A stretch of 48,211 bases of DNA from an uncultured Collinsella sp. (lineage in GTDB: Bacteria; Actinomycetota; Coriobacteriia; Coriobacteriales; Coriobacteriaceae), in NCBI GenBank assembly GCA_938005465.1, contig CALLNU010000043.1, positions 1 to 48,211 of the forward strand, in the 5' to 3' direction. Both the position numbers and the translations under genes were made by a program. The stretch's first letter is position 1; the number at the start of each line of letters is the position of its first letter. The notes beneath the pieces were generated by a model. That model was not told where the DNA came from and did no database searches. It saw nothing but the letters and a program-made list of their open reading frames with translations. Of the stretch, positions 8,320-17,722 are shown in pieces.

Positions 8320-9255
8320 TTATGCGTCCTTCATCTTGACGTCGAGGGCGTCGCGCAGACCGTCACCCAACAGGGTGAAGGCGAGCACCGTCGAGAGAAT
8401 TGCCAGACCGGGCATGATCATCATCCACGGAGCAGTCAGAAGATACTGCTGACCGTCCTGAATCATGGAGCCCCACGAAGGCGTAGGCGGAATAACGCCC
8501 ATGCCGAGGAAGGACAGAGCGGACTCGGTCAGAATGGCGCCACCAATGTTCATGGTCGCGTAGACCACGATGGAGGCGACGGAGTTCGGGAAGATGTGAC
8601 GTACAACGATACGAGCATCAGATGCACCCATCGCGCGCGCAGCATCAACATAGTCGTTTTCCTTGACCGTCAAGATTGCAGAGCGGAAGACGCGCGCAAT
8701 CGAAGGCCAGCCAAGAATGCCGATGGCGATAAAGACGTTCTGAAGACCACGTCCGATAACGGCGATCATGGCGACAACGAACAGCACGTACGGGAACGCC
8801 AGGAAGATGTCCGCACAGCGCATGATGATCGTATCCCAGATGCCGCCGTAGAAACCGGCCAGAGCACCCATGACCAGACCGATCAGCGTGGAGATCGCGG
8901 TGGCCATAATGCCGACGGACAGCGAAACGCGCGCACCGTAGATAACGCGGACGAGAATGTCACGACCAAGGGCGTCGGTGCCAAACGGGTGCTCTGCACA
9001 CGGAGCCAGCAGAGAAGTCTCGGCCATGGTAGTCGAGTCGGAAGCCGTCGGCGAACCGAGCCAGGGCTTAGCCCACAGATCTGCGGTCAGTGCAACCACA
9101 ACGACGATGATGATCCAGCAGACACCGATAACGGCGAGCTTGTTCTTACGAAGACGCTTAAAAGCGTCGCCCCACAGCGTGCGGGACTTGGCGGGAGCAG
9201 ATGCGGCCTTGGTGGCGGTAGCCTGCTCCTGAGACTGAGAATCAGTTTCCTGCAT
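8320..9255 (-). CDS. oppC: Oligopeptide ABC transporter permease OppC
   Basis: A 311-residue inner-membrane permease with the OppC N-terminal helix (about 38-58) and five further helices. The EAA-type coupling loop is DAARAMGASDARIVVRHIFP (about 203-222). A strong AAGGGAGG precedes ATG 9255. It sits between oppB and oppD in the same order as other Opp operons and pairs with OppB to form the pore. Confidence 0.92.
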   Translation of the reverse strand: MQETDSQSQEQATATKAASAPAKSRTLWGDAFKRLRKNKLAVIGVCWIIIVVVVALTADLWAKPWLGSPTASDSTTMAETSLLAPCAEHPFGTDALGRDILVRVIYGARVSLSVGIMATAISTLIGLVMGALAGFYGGIWDTIIMRCADIFLAFPYVLFVVAMIAVIGRGLQNVFIAIGILGWPSIARVFRSAILTVKENDYVDAARAMGASDARIVVRHIFPNSVASIVVYATMNIGGAILTESALSFLGMGVIPPTPSWGSMIQDGQQYLLTAPWMMIMPGLAILSTVLAFTLLGDGLRDALDVKMKDA

Positions 9256-9269
9256 GAGACGTACCTCCC

Positions 9270-10307
9270 TTAGGCCTTATCCGACGGACCGCCAAGGCGG
9301 ATGCGCGGGTCGAGGAATGCATAGCTAATGTCGACGAGCAGGTTGATCACCATAACGACGACGACGATGAGCGTAACGCCGCCCATAACGATGGGCCAGT
9401 CACGCATGCTAATGGCGCGATAGACCTCATAGCCGATACCGGGCCAGTTAAAGACCGTCTCGGTCAGGATGGCGCCCGAAAGCATGCCGCCAAAGTCGAC
9501 ACCAATATAGGTAACGACGGGGATGAGTGCATTCTTAAGCGCATGCTTGATGATGATCGCGCGATTGGAGAGACCCTTGGCCTTTGCCGTACGGATGTAA
9601 TCCTGGTTCATGACGTCAAGCAGCTGCGAGCGCATAATGCGCGCGGCATAAGCGGTCGAAACCGAAGCCAGCGTAATGGTCGGAAGCACATAGTGCATCC
9701 AATCCTGATACTGAGAGCTGGAACCGCCGGCACCCGAGATCGGCATGGAGAATGCACCGCCCGTGGCGTCCTTGAGGATGACGCCAAAGAACAGCTGCAG
9801 CAACATACCGAGCCAGAAGGCCGGGACCGCAACGAGGATCGACGTGGTGAGCGTTACCAAAATATCCCAGAAGGAATAACGCTTTACCGCCGAAATGATA
9901 CCCGCACCGATACCCATGATTGCCTCGAGCACGATGGCGCACGCGGCAAGTTTGACCGTATACGGATACTTCTGGGCGAAGATTTCCGTAACCGGCAGCT
10001 TGCGCTGATACGAATTGCCCAGATCGCCATGAAGCAGGCCGTTCATGTAATACAAGTAACGGTCCACAAGCGACGTTTGAACGGGGTCGCCGTTCTCGTC
10101 AAGGATCGCGTTGCCGTCCTCGTCCGTCTGGACCAGGTGATAGCGAACGCGAAGCTGAAGCTCCACCTCGGGGGACAGAGCCTTGTCTCCACCGATCAGC
10201 TTGATCGGATCTCCCGGCACGATATTCTGGAGGGCGAACAGAATCAGCGTAACGCCCAAAAACACCGGGATGAACTGAAGCACACGTTTAACGATGTACT
10301 TACCCAT
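9270..10307 (-). CDS. oppB: Oligopeptide ABC transporter permease OppB
   Basis: A 345-residue permease with an N-terminal helix at about 10-28, a roughly 70-residue external segment, then five helices. The EAA loop is RTAKAKGLSNRAIIIKHALK (about 237-256). GGGGAG lies just upstream of ATG 10307. The gene begins 31 bp after the hairpin that follows oppA. Confidence 0.92.
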   Translation of the reverse strand: MGKYIVKRVLQFIPVFLGVTLILFALQNIVPGDPIKLIGGDKALSPEVELQLRVRYHLVQTDEDGNAILDENGDPVQTSLVDRYLYYMNGLLHGDLGNSYQRKLPVTEIFAQKYPYTVKLAACAIVLEAIMGIGAGIISAVKRYSFWDILVTLTTSILVAVPAFWLGMLLQLFFGVILKDATGGAFSMPISGAGGSSSQYQDWMHYVLPTITLASVSTAYAARIMRSQLLDVMNQDYIRTAKAKGLSNRAIIIKHALKNALIPVVTYIGVDFGGMLSGAILTETVFNWPGIGYEVYRAISMRDWPIVMGGVTLIVVVVMVINLLVDISYAFLDPRIRLGGPSDKA

Positions 10308-10338
10308 ACCACTCCCCTATCTAGGGATTAACCTAAAT

Positions 10339-10366
10339 GGGATGCCGATCGCCAGACCGGCATCCC
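10339..10366 (-). terminator. Intercistronic hairpin between oppA and oppB
   Basis: A perfect 9-bp stem GGGATGCCG/CGGCATCCC with a 9-nt loop. The minus-strand flank CATTTAGG has no proper T-run, so partial termination or 3'-end protection of oppA mRNA is more likely than full termination. Such an element would raise binding protein over permease. Confidence 0.65.
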
Positions 10367-10463
10367 AAAATTACCATCAGCCAGTTTACCCCAGGTTAGG
10401 GAGAACTGTATGTTTCCCATGAGGTCTACGTAAATACTTGACCCTCACGGAAGCTGCAAACTC

Positions 10464-12140
10464 TTAGGCGAGCTCAGCGGTACCCAGATCGGCGTGCTTC
10501 TGCGGATCGACATAGAGGTGCTTAATGCGATCGGAGCCGGCGATGGTGTGCGTGTAGAACATAATCGGGATGACCGGGCAGTCGGCAGCGACCATTGCGT
10601 CGGCCTCCTGCATCTTAGCGACGCGCTCCTCGTCGTCAACAATAGTACGAGCCTCGTCGACCTTGGCGTCGAACTCGGGGTTGTCGTAACCGGAGCGGTT
10701 GTCGCCACCGAGGGAGTCGGAGTGGAACAGCGGATACAGGAAGTTGTCCATGATCGGGTAGTCGGCAATCCAACCCAGACGACCGAACTGATAGTTAAAG
10801 TTCTGATACTGCTCGAGCAGGGCAGACCACTCAGGGGTATCGGAGACAGCGGTAACGCCAACCTTGGCGAGGTCGCCGATGATGGACTCCATGATCTCCT
10901 TGTGACCGCCGTCCTGGTTGTAGGAAAGGGTCACGCTAATGCCACGATCGCCGTTAGCGCCAGCGGGAGCAACCTTGTCGAGGTACTCGTTAGCCTTGTC
11001 GACATCGTAGGCGCAGAACTCCCATGCGCCCTCCTTGTAGCCATCGATGCCCGGAGGAACAATGCCGTCGGCAGGGGTACGGGTACCCTTGAAGATGGTC
11101 TTGCAGATGGCCTCACGGTTGATGGCCAGGGAGATGCCCCTACGCAGGTCGGCGTTGTTGAACGGCTCGGCCGTGGTGTTGCAGGTCAGATAGTACGTGG
11201 AAGGCTCGGCGCCGAGCAGCATGCGCTCGCCGTCACCCATGGTGTAGCCGTCCTTGGACACGCCGCGATCCTTCTTGGCGGCATCGATCTGAGCGACGGG
11301 AACGTCGCAGACATCGAGGTTACCGGCCTGGAACTCCTTGTAAGCGGTCTCCATGTCCTTGATGACCTGGAAGTGGATGCCATCGATCTTGGCCTTGTCG
11401 CCATAGTAATCGTCGAACTTCTTGACGTTGATCTCCTGGCCATCTTCCCACTTGCCGTCCATCATGAACGGGCCGTTACCGACCGGGGCAAGGTAGAAGC
11501 TCTTGACATCGGACTCGGCGCACTCGGGAACCGGGGCCAGAGCCGGGTGAGAGGCGACGAAGGGGAAGTCGGCGTAAGCGGAAGCCAGCTTGACGACGAG
11601 GGTCTCATCGTCGGGGCAGGTAACACCGCTGAGCTCGGTAGCGTTACCGGCAAGCAGATCGTCATAGCCCTCGACCATGGAGAGGTGATAGGAGACCTCG
11701 GAAGGGCCGTACTCGGTAGCGACAGCCGACTTGGTGTTGACCAGACGCTCCCAACCGAGCTTGAAGGACTTGGAGGTAACGTCGTCACCGTTGTGGAACT
11801 TGGCCTTCTTGATCTTGAAGGTAAACTCGGTGGCGTCGTCGTTGGACTCAAAGGACTCGCAAGCCAGCGGAACGATCTCGCCCTTCTCGGCGTCGTAAGA
11901 GGTCAGAGCGTCAAAGAGCTGATACTCGACCTGAGTGCCCTGGTCCTCCTGGACGTTGTAGGGGTCGATGCAGACCGGGTTGTTGATGTAGAAGTTCAGC
12001 GTCGAACCGGACTCAGAACCGGAAGCGTCGCCGCCCTTCTTGCCGCATGCGGCAAGAAAAGCCATGGAGCTCGCAGCAAGGGTACCGCCAACGAAGGCGC
12101 GACGACCCATAACGGGCTGGTGGAACATAGAATCAGCCAT
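10464..12140 (-). CDS. oppA: Peptide-binding lipoprotein OppA
   Basis: A 558-residue extracytoplasmic solute-binding protein of the family 5 peptide type (SBP_bac_5). The N-terminus has a twin-arginine-like GRRAFVGG and a lipobox LAAC (Cys about 31) followed by a Gly/Ser linker, so it should be lipid-anchored outside the membrane. ATG 12140 was chosen because AAGGAGG lies 6-7 nt upstream; an in-frame upstream start at 12188 lacks a ribosome site and would precede the signal peptide. It is the first gene of oppABCDF. The substrate is most likely di- or oligopeptide, but family 5 also includes sugar and sialic-acid binders. Confidence 0.9.
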   Translation of the reverse strand: MADSMFHQPVMGRRAFVGGTLAASSMAFLAACGKKGGDASGSESGSTLNFYINNPVCIDPYNVQEDQGTQVEYQLFDALTSYDAEKGEIVPLACESFESNDDATEFTFKIKKAKFHNGDDVTSKSFKLGWERLVNTKSAVATEYGPSEVSYHLSMVEGYDDLLAGNATELSGVTCPDDETLVVKLASAYADFPFVASHPALAPVPECAESDVKSFYLAPVGNGPFMMDGKWEDGQEINVKKFDDYYGDKAKIDGIHFQVIKDMETAYKEFQAGNLDVCDVPVAQIDAAKKDRGVSKDGYTMGDGERMLLGAEPSTYYLTCNTTAEPFNNADLRRGISLAINREAICKTIFKGTRTPADGIVPPGIDGYKEGAWEFCAYDVDKANEYLDKVAPAGANGDRGISVTLSYNQDGGHKEIMESIIGDLAKVGVTAVSDTPEWSALLEQYQNFNYQFGRLGWIADYPIMDNFLYPLFHSDSLGGDNRSGYDNPEFDAKVDEARTIVDDEERVAKMQEADAMVAADCPVIPIMFYTHTIAGSDRIKHLYVDPQKHADLGTAELA

Positions 12141-12384
12141 GCCATCCTCCTTATGAGATAGGACAAAGAAATGTTCAGTCGGACACATGTCGAGACAATC
12201 CGATCCGAACCATTAAAACGCCGCCCGTTGCTATGGCTGGTTATGCACAACGGACCAACGTTTCGCAATACAGTAGCGCATTTTATGCACGATTTGGGGC
12301 TAATTCCGGTCAACGGTCAAGAATTTCTTTAGTTGGGCGAAGTATGTGGGGATATTTTGACTCTGTTACAAATATGTAAACAAA
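12141..12384 (-). other. Leader and upstream region of the opp operon
   Basis: About 240 bp between the secG terminator and oppA. On the minus strand there is a tandem TTGACCGTTGACCG and a TAAAAT, but no pair with good spacing, so no promoter is placed. No gene is seen. Confidence 0.4.
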
Positions 12385-12410
12385 AAGGGTCCCGCACTTG
12401 CGGAACCCTT
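12385..12410 (-). terminator. Intrinsic terminator after secG
   Basis: AAGGGT/ACCCTT outer stem and CCGCA/TGCGG inner stem with one mismatch, followed by TTTTT on the minus strand. It lies 24 nt past the secG stop. Confidence 0.9.
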
Positions 12411-12434
12411 TTCAAGTATTTATGCGGCTCGTGC

Positions 12435-12689
12435 TTAGAAGCCGACGATGCCCTGCGGGAAGAAGAACATGCACAGGACGACGCACACGGCAAAAACGAC
12501 GGCCATAATTACCGTCAGGCGATCGAGGTTCTGCTCCATGACGCCCGTGGCAGAGCTGGAGTTATACAGCGAGCTAGCGATCATATCCGAAACGCCGGTG
12601 CCCTTACCGGAATGCATCAGGACGAGAATCGTCAGCGCTACGGCAGAGACAGCCCAAACGACAAACAGAAGAATCTGGAACGGACCCAT
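12435..12689 (-). CDS. secG: Preprotein translocase subunit SecG
   Basis: An 84-residue small membrane protein with the two-helix SecG pattern: helix at about 5-24, a polar loop with HSGKGTGVSDM, and a second helix at about 57-78. It assists SecYE during export. AAGGAG lies ahead of ATG 12689. secG downstream of the triose-phosphate glycolytic genes is a common Gram-positive arrangement, but here the gpmI terminator separates them, so it probably has its own promoter. Confidence 0.92.
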   Translation of the reverse strand: MGPFQILLFVVWAVSAVALTILVLMHSGKGTGVSDMIASSLYNSSSATGVMEQNLDRLTVIMAVVFAVCVVLCMFFFPQGIVGF

Positions 12690-12796
12690 AGATAAGCTCC
12701 TTAATAGAACAATTCAAACTCCAGTACTGTACCACAATCCCCCGCTCTCCCCTACCTGCCACTCAAGGACGAGGTGGAAATGGCAGAAATACCAAA

Positions 12797-12828
12797 AAGG
12801 GGATTGTCCGGTTGTGGACAACCCCCTT
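12797..12828 (-). terminator. Intrinsic terminator after gpmI
   Basis: AAGGGG/CCCCTT plus TTGTCC/GGACAA stem with one mismatch, followed by TTTTTGG on the minus strand. It ends the gap-pgk-tpiA-gpmI transcript. Confidence 0.9.
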
Positions 12829-12853
12829 ACTAGAAAACGGTATTTGTTTTCTA

Positions 12854-14407
12854 TTAGGCCTCGGTGGCGAGCACGCGACCCGTCATCTCGGCGGAAGGCT
12901 CAATACCAGCCATGGTGAGCATGGTCGGAGCGATATCGGAAAGACGGCCGTCCTCGATACCGGTGAGCTTGGCCTTCTCATCAACGATGATGAACGGCAC
13001 ACGGTTGGTGGTGTGAGCCGTGAACGGATGCTTGGAACCGTCGGAAGCAACGTCAAACATGTGGTCGGCGTTGCCGTGGTCGGCGGTAATCAGTGCAAAG
13101 CCGCCCTTGGCGAGAATTGCCGGGACAACCTTGGACAGGGCATCGTCAACAGCCTCGACGGCCTTAACGGCGGCGTCGAAGACACCGGTGTGACCAACCA
13201 TGTCGCAGTTCGCGAAGTTCACGATGTAGAAATCAGCGCGATCCTCGTTGATGGCGGCGACAAGCTTCTCGGTAACCTCGGGAGCGCTCATCTCAGGCTG
13301 CAGATCGTAGGTAGCGACCTTGGGGGAAGCGACGAGCACGCGCTCCTCGCCCTCCTTGGGCTCCTCGATGCCGCCGTTGAGGAAAAACGTCACGTGGGCG
13401 TACTTCTCGGTCTCGGCGGTATGCAGCTGCTTCAGGCCATTGGCGGCGATAACGTCGGCCAGGACGTTCTCGGGGAACGTCTTGGGGAAGGCGACCTCGA
13501 CGTCAAACGTCGGATCGTACTCGGTCATCGTCACAAAGTGCGAAAGCTTGATCTGCTCGCGCTCAAAGCCGTCGAACTCCTTGTCCGTGAACACGCGGGT
13601 CATCTGACGAGCGCGGTCGGGACGGAAGTTGAAGAAGATGGCCGCGTCGCCCTCGTGAATACCCTCGTTGTGGGCAGCGAAGGGCTCGACAAACTCGTCG
13701 CCGCGCGGATCCTTCTCGTAGTAAGCCTTGATACCGGCAACGGGGTCGGTATCGGCATCGGACGCATTGACCATGACGTCGTAGGCACGCTGGATGCGCT
13801 CCCAACGGTTGTCGCGGTCCATGGCCCAATAGCGGCCCGAAACGGTGGCGACGCGAGCGTCGCAACCGGTCTCCTCGGAAATCTTAGCCAAGAAGGCGCA
13901 GAACTCGCTCATGTAGCCAGCACCGGACTGCGGGTCGACGTCGCGGCCGTCCATAAAGGCGTGGACACGAACGGTCTTGACGCCATGCTGGGCAGCCATC
14001 TTGACCAGAGCCTCGACGTGGTTCATATGGGAATGAACACCGCCAGGGCTCATAAGGCCCATAAGGTGAAGGGTCTTGCCGTCAGCCTTGACATCGTCCA
14101 TAGCCTTGACGAAAACCTCGTTCTTGGCGATGGAGCCGTCCTTGATGGCATTGTTGATGCGCGAAAGCTCCTGGAACACGATGCGGCCGGCACCGATGTT
14201 GAGGTGACCCACCTCGGAGTTACCCATCTGGCCGTCGGGAAGGCCCACGTCCTCGCCCGAAGCACCGAGCGTGGTGTGGGGGTACTTCTCGTACAGGCCA
14301 TCAAGGAAGGGCGTCTTGGCAGCGGCGACGGCGTTTTCGCCATCGGCCGGAGCAAGGCCGCAGCCATCCATGATAATCAGGAGTGCAGGAAGATGACGTT
14401 GTGCCAT
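12854..14407 (-). CDS. gpmI: 2,3-bisphosphoglycerate-independent phosphoglycerate mutase
   Basis: A 517-residue Mn-dependent iPGM that interconverts 3- and 2-phosphoglycerate in lower glycolysis. The alkaline-phosphatase-superfamily signature is complete: MDGCG near the N-terminus, the phosphoserine in GQMGNSEVGH (about Ser65), HAFMDGRD, and the metal ligands in ADHGNAD (about 436-442). Length is normal for the family. It begins 5 nt after the tpiA stop, so it is the last gene of the glycolytic operon. Confidence 0.96.
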   Translation of the reverse strand: MAQRHLPALLIIMDGCGLAPADGENAVAAAKTPFLDGLYEKYPHTTLGASGEDVGLPDGQMGNSEVGHLNIGAGRIVFQELSRINNAIKDGSIAKNEVFVKAMDDVKADGKTLHLMGLMSPGGVHSHMNHVEALVKMAAQHGVKTVRVHAFMDGRDVDPQSGAGYMSEFCAFLAKISEETGCDARVATVSGRYWAMDRDNRWERIQRAYDVMVNASDADTDPVAGIKAYYEKDPRGDEFVEPFAAHNEGIHEGDAAIFFNFRPDRARQMTRVFTDKEFDGFEREQIKLSHFVTMTEYDPTFDVEVAFPKTFPENVLADVIAANGLKQLHTAETEKYAHVTFFLNGGIEEPKEGEERVLVASPKVATYDLQPEMSAPEVTEKLVAAINEDRADFYIVNFANCDMVGHTGVFDAAVKAVEAVDDALSKVVPAILAKGGFALITADHGNADHMFDVASDGSKHPFTAHTTNRVPFIIVDEKAKLTGIEDGRLSDIAPTMLTMAGIEPSAEMTGRVLATEA

Positions 14408-14412
14408 ATGTC

Positions 14413-15180
14413 CTACTCGCCTGCCTTGACGACCATAGAGGCGAAGTCGGCAGCCTTGAGCGAAGCGCCGCCCACGAGGGCGCCGTCAACGTCGGGCTTG
14501 GCGACGAGCTCGGCGATGTTGCCGGGCTTGGCGGAACCGCCATACAGCACGCGGATGCCGTTAGCGAGCTCCTCGCCGAACATCTCTTTGAGGGTCTCAC
14601 GGATAGCACCGCAGACCTCCTGAGCGTCCTCGGCGGTAGCGGTCTTGCCGGTGCCGATGGCCCAGATGGGCTCGTAGGCGACGACGACCTGCTTGGGGCA
14701 GGTGATCTCAAGACCAGCAAGGCCAGCCTTGACCTGGTTCACGACGTGCTCGACATAGGTGCCAACCTCGCGGACCTCGAGGGACTCGCCGCAGCAGAAG
14801 ACGGGAACAAGGCCGGCGGCAACGAGAGCCTTGGCCTTCTTGTTCTGGTCCTCGTCGGTCTCGTGGAAGTAGTCGCGACGCTCGGAGTGACCGATGATGC
14901 AGTAGGTGCAGCCAGCAGACTTGAGCATGTCGCAAGAGGACTCACCGGTGAAGGCACCCTTGGCCTCCCAGTACACGTTCTGTGCACCGAGGGCGATGGG
15001 GGCAGCCTGAATGCGGTCATGAACCGTGGTGATGTCGATGGTCGGAGGGCAGACGAGCACCTCGACGCCAGCCGGAACCTCGGGCAGAGCCTGAGCCAGC
15101 TCGTCGGCGAGCTTGGCGGCCTCGGCGACGTCGTTGTTCATCTTCCAGTTACCAGCGATAAGAAGGGTGCGATTAGGCAT
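14413..15180 (-). CDS. tpiA: Triosephosphate isomerase
   Basis: A 255-residue TIM-barrel enzyme interconverting DHAP and glyceraldehyde-3-phosphate. It shows GNWKMN with the catalytic Lys (residue 13), CIIGHSERR with the electrophilic His, and VVAYEPIWAIGTG with the catalytic Glu. ATG 15180 opens straight into PNRTLLIAGNWK; it lies 8 nt inside the end of pgk, so the genes are translationally coupled. Confidence 0.97.
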   Translation of the reverse strand: MPNRTLLIAGNWKMNNDVAEAAKLADELAQALPEVPAGVEVLVCPPTIDITTVHDRIQAAPIALGAQNVYWEAKGAFTGESSCDMLKSAGCTYCIIGHSERRDYFHETDEDQNKKAKALVAAGLVPVFCCGESLEVREVGTYVEHVVNQVKAGLAGLEITCPKQVVVAYEPIWAIGTGKTATAEDAQEVCGAIRETLKEMFGEELANGIRVLYGGSAKPGNIAELVAKPDVDGALVGGASLKAADFASMVVKAGE

Positions 15181-16363
15181 CGAGAAGCGCCTCCACTCCG
15201 GGCAGGGCCTTACCCTCGACGAGCTCCATGGAAGCGCCACCACCGGTGGAGATCCAGCTCATCTTGTCGGCCAGGTTGAACTTGTTGACAGCTGCGACGG
15301 AGTCGCCACCGCCGATGATCGAGGTGCAGTCGGCCTCGGCGACAGCCTCGGCGATAGCCTGGGTGCCGTGAGCGAAGTTGTCGAACTCGAAGACGCCCAT
15401 GGGGCCATTCCAGAACACGGTCTTGGCGCCCTTGACGGCCTCGGCGTAGAGCTCCTCGGTCTTGGGGCCGATGTCCATGCCCTCACGATCGTCGGGGATA
15501 GCGTCGGAAGCGACAACCTCGGGGACAGCGTCCTCGCCAAAGTGATCGGCAACGCGGTTATCGATGGGGAGCAGGATCTTAACGCCCTTCTCCTCGGCCT
15601 TCTTGAGCATCTCGCCAGCGCGCTCGACCCAGTCCTCTTCCTTGAGGGACTGACCAACGGACAGGCCCTGAGCCAGGAAGAAGGTGTAGGCCATGCCGCC
15701 ACCGATGATCAGGGTATCAGCGGAGTCGATGAGGTGATCGAGAACACCGATCTTGGAGGAAACCTTGGAACCGCCGACGATGGCGACGAAGGGACGCTCG
15801 GGCTCGGCGAAGATGCCGGTCAGCGTGTCGACCTCCTTCTCGAGCAGGAAGCCGGCGACGGCAGGCAGGTAAGCGGCGGGGCCCACGACGGAACCCTGGG
15901 CGCGGTGAGCGGTGCCGAAGGCATCGAGAACGAAGACGTCACCATAGGAAGCGAGCTTCTTAGCGATCTCGGGATCGTTCTTCTTCTCACGCTTGTCAAA
16001 ACGGACGTTCTCGAGAACGAGAACCTTGCCCGGCTCGACGGCGGCGACAGCCTCAGCAGCCTTCTCGCCGTAGGTGTCGGCGACAAAGGCAACGTCGAGA
16101 CCAGAGAGCTCAGCGAGCTTCTTGGCGACGGGCTCGAGGGACAGCTCGGGCTGGAAGCCGGTGCCCTCGGGACGGCCGAGGTGGCTCATGAGGATGACGC
16201 GAGCGTTGTGCTCAACGAGGTAGTTGATGGTGGGCAGGGCAGCCTTGATACGGGTGGTGTCGCCAACGACGCCATCCTTGATAGGCACGTTAAAGTCAAC
16301 GCGGACGAGAACGCGCTTTCCGTCGACATCGATGTCGCGGACGGTCTTCTTGGTAAAGGCCAT
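15173..16363 (-). CDS. pgk: Phosphoglycerate kinase
   Basis: A 396-residue two-domain kinase making ATP from 1,3-bisphosphoglycerate. It has the N-terminal substrate motif RVDFNVP (about 21-27), a GRP loop (HLGRPEG), and the C-terminal nucleotide loop IGGGDSVAA. AAAGGTAG precedes ATG 16363. A hairpin lies between gap and this gene. Confidence 0.97.
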   Translation of the reverse strand: MAFTKKTVRDIDVDGKRVLVRVDFNVPIKDGVVGDTTRIKAALPTINYLVEHNARVILMSHLGRPEGTGFQPELSLEPVAKKLAELSGLDVAFVADTYGEKAAEAVAAVEPGKVLVLENVRFDKREKKNDPEIAKKLASYGDVFVLDAFGTAHRAQGSVVGPAAYLPAVAGFLLEKEVDTLTGIFAEPERPFVAIVGGSKVSSKIGVLDHLIDSADTLIIGGGMAYTFFLAQGLSVGQSLKEEDWVERAGEMLKKAEEKGVKILLPIDNRVADHFGEDAVPEVVASDAIPDDREGMDIGPKTEELYAEAVKGAKTVFWNGPMGVFEFDNFAHGTQAIAEAVAEADCTSIIGGGDSVAAVNKFNLADKMSWISTGGGASMELVEGKALPGVEALLDA

Positions 16364-16422
16364 GTTTGCTTCTACCTTTCGTACGTGTCTGCCTCCCATT
16401 ACGGCAGACGATTTCTTATAAA

Positions 16423-16466
16423 AAGGGCGCGACCCTAGGGTGTAAGCCCTATAAGGCCGCGCCCTT
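16423..16466 (-). terminator. Hairpin with T-run between gap and pgk
   Basis: A 9-bp stem AAGGGCGCG/CGCGCCCTT with a long loop, followed on the minus strand by TTTTTAT. It looks like an intrinsic terminator, so some transcripts should end after gap. This would explain how gap could be expressed above pgk-tpiA-gpmI. Confidence 0.75.
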
Positions 16467-16503
16467 CTTTAGACGCTCAACGAGCTATTCGCTAAAAGCT
16501 AAA

Positions 16504-17529
16504 TTAAGCAACGAACTTCTCGAAGTACTTGATGGTGCGGACCATCTGAGAGGTGTAGGAGTTCTCGTTGTCGTACCAAGAGGTGACCTGAACGAGGGTC
16601 TGGCCGTTGCCGAGGTCAGAGCACATGGTCTGGGTGGCGTCGAAGATGGAGCCGTGGGTCTCGCCGATGATGTCGGTGGAGACGATGTCGTCCTCGTTGT
16701 AACCGAAGGTCTCGGAGATGGTGGCAGCGTAGGCCTTCATAGCAGCGTTGACCTCGTCGACGGTGACCTTCTTGTCAACGACAGCGTAGAGGTTGGTGAT
16801 GGAGCCGGTCGGCGTCGGGACGCGCTGGGCGGCACCGATGAGCTTACCGTTGAGCTCGGGGAGAACCAGGCCGATAGCCTTGGCAGCACCGGTGGTGTTG
16901 GGGACGATGTTGACGGCGCAGGCGCGGCTACGACGCTTGTTGCCCTTGCGCTGCGGGCCGTCGAGCGGCATCTGGTCGCCAGTCCAGGCGTGAATGGTGG
17001 TCATGATGCCGGACACGATGGGGGCGAAGTCGTTCAGACCCTTGGCCATCGGGGCGAGGCAGTTGGTGGTGCAGGAAGCAGCGGAGATGATGTTGTCCTC
17101 AGCGGTCAGCGTCTCATGGTTGACGTTGTACACGATGGTGGGCAGATCGCTGCCGGCCGGAGCGGAGATGACGACCTTCTTGGCGCCAGCGTTGATGTGG
17201 GCCTGAGCCTTAGCCTTGCTGGTGTAGAAGCCGGTGCACTCGAGAACGACGTCGACGTCAAGGTCGCCCCAAGGCAGGTTGTTAGCGTCGGCCTCCTTGT
17301 AGATCTTGATCTCCTTGCCGTCAACGGTGATGGAATCCTCGCCAGCAACGACCTCGTGATCGCGAGCGTAGTTGCCCTGCGTGGAGTCGTACTTCAGCAG
17401 GTAAGCGAGCATATCGGGAGAGGTGAGGTCGTTGATAGCGACGATCTCGGAGCCCTCATGACCGAACATCTGACGGAAAGCCAGACGACCGATGCGACCG
17501 AAGCCGTTAATAGCAACCTTTACTGCCAT
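16504..17529 (-). CDS. gap: Glyceraldehyde-3-phosphate dehydrogenase
   Basis: A 341-residue NAD-dependent dehydrogenase. The Rossmann motif INGFGRIGR is at 6-14, the catalytic Cys is in SAASCTTNCLAP (about Cys158), and the C-terminus has SWYDNENSY. ATG 17529 has AAAGGAG just upstream; upstream in-frame starts have none. It is the first gene of the glycolytic run, 193 bp after whiA, with a palindrome and an AT-rich stretch in between. Confidence 0.97.
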   Translation of the reverse strand: MAVKVAINGFGRIGRLAFRQMFGHEGSEIVAINDLTSPDMLAYLLKYDSTQGNYARDHEVVAGEDSITVDGKEIKIYKEADANNLPWGDLDVDVVLECTGFYTSKAKAQAHINAGAKKVVISAPAGSDLPTIVYNVNHETLTAEDNIISAASCTTNCLAPMAKGLNDFAPIVSGIMTTIHAWTGDQMPLDGPQRKGNKRRSRACAVNIVPNTTGAAKAIGLVLPELNGKLIGAAQRVPTPTGSITNLYAVVDKKVTVDEVNAAMKAYAATISETFGYNEDDIVSTDIIGETHGSIFDATQTMCSDLGNGQTLVQVTSWYDNENSYTSQMVRTIKYFEKFVA

Positions 17530-17601
17530 TGTGTCTCCTTTCGTAAGGCCCCCGCGAGCTACAGCGCCCGCCGTTGAGGCCCACAAACTAACCACTCGCC
17601 T

Positions 17602-17677
17602 AATATACCTTTTTTTTGACTTGAATTTCACGAGAATGCTCGAAATTGAAAATCAAATTTACGTTAAAACGTTTTAA
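17602..17677 (-). promoter_or_regulatory. gap upstream region: palindromic operator and -10
   Basis: A perfect 14-bp palindrome TTAAAACGTTTTAA (17664-17677) has the central CG typical of LacI-family operators. Downstream on the minus strand is a -10-like TATATT (17602-17607), about 75 bp before the gap start; no convincing -35 pairs with it. The stretch is much more AT-rich than its surroundings. Regulation by a LacI-type sugar regulator is an inference. Confidence 0.5.
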
Positions 17678-17722
17678 ATACTAAAATAGCAGCTAAATCC
17701 ATATATAAGTCGTTACTTCAAA

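Noticed and set aside
12190..12330. Promoter for oppA from tandem TTGACC motifs
   Set aside because: No -10 at 16-18 bp; the TAAAAT is 22 bp or more away, so no promoter is claimed.
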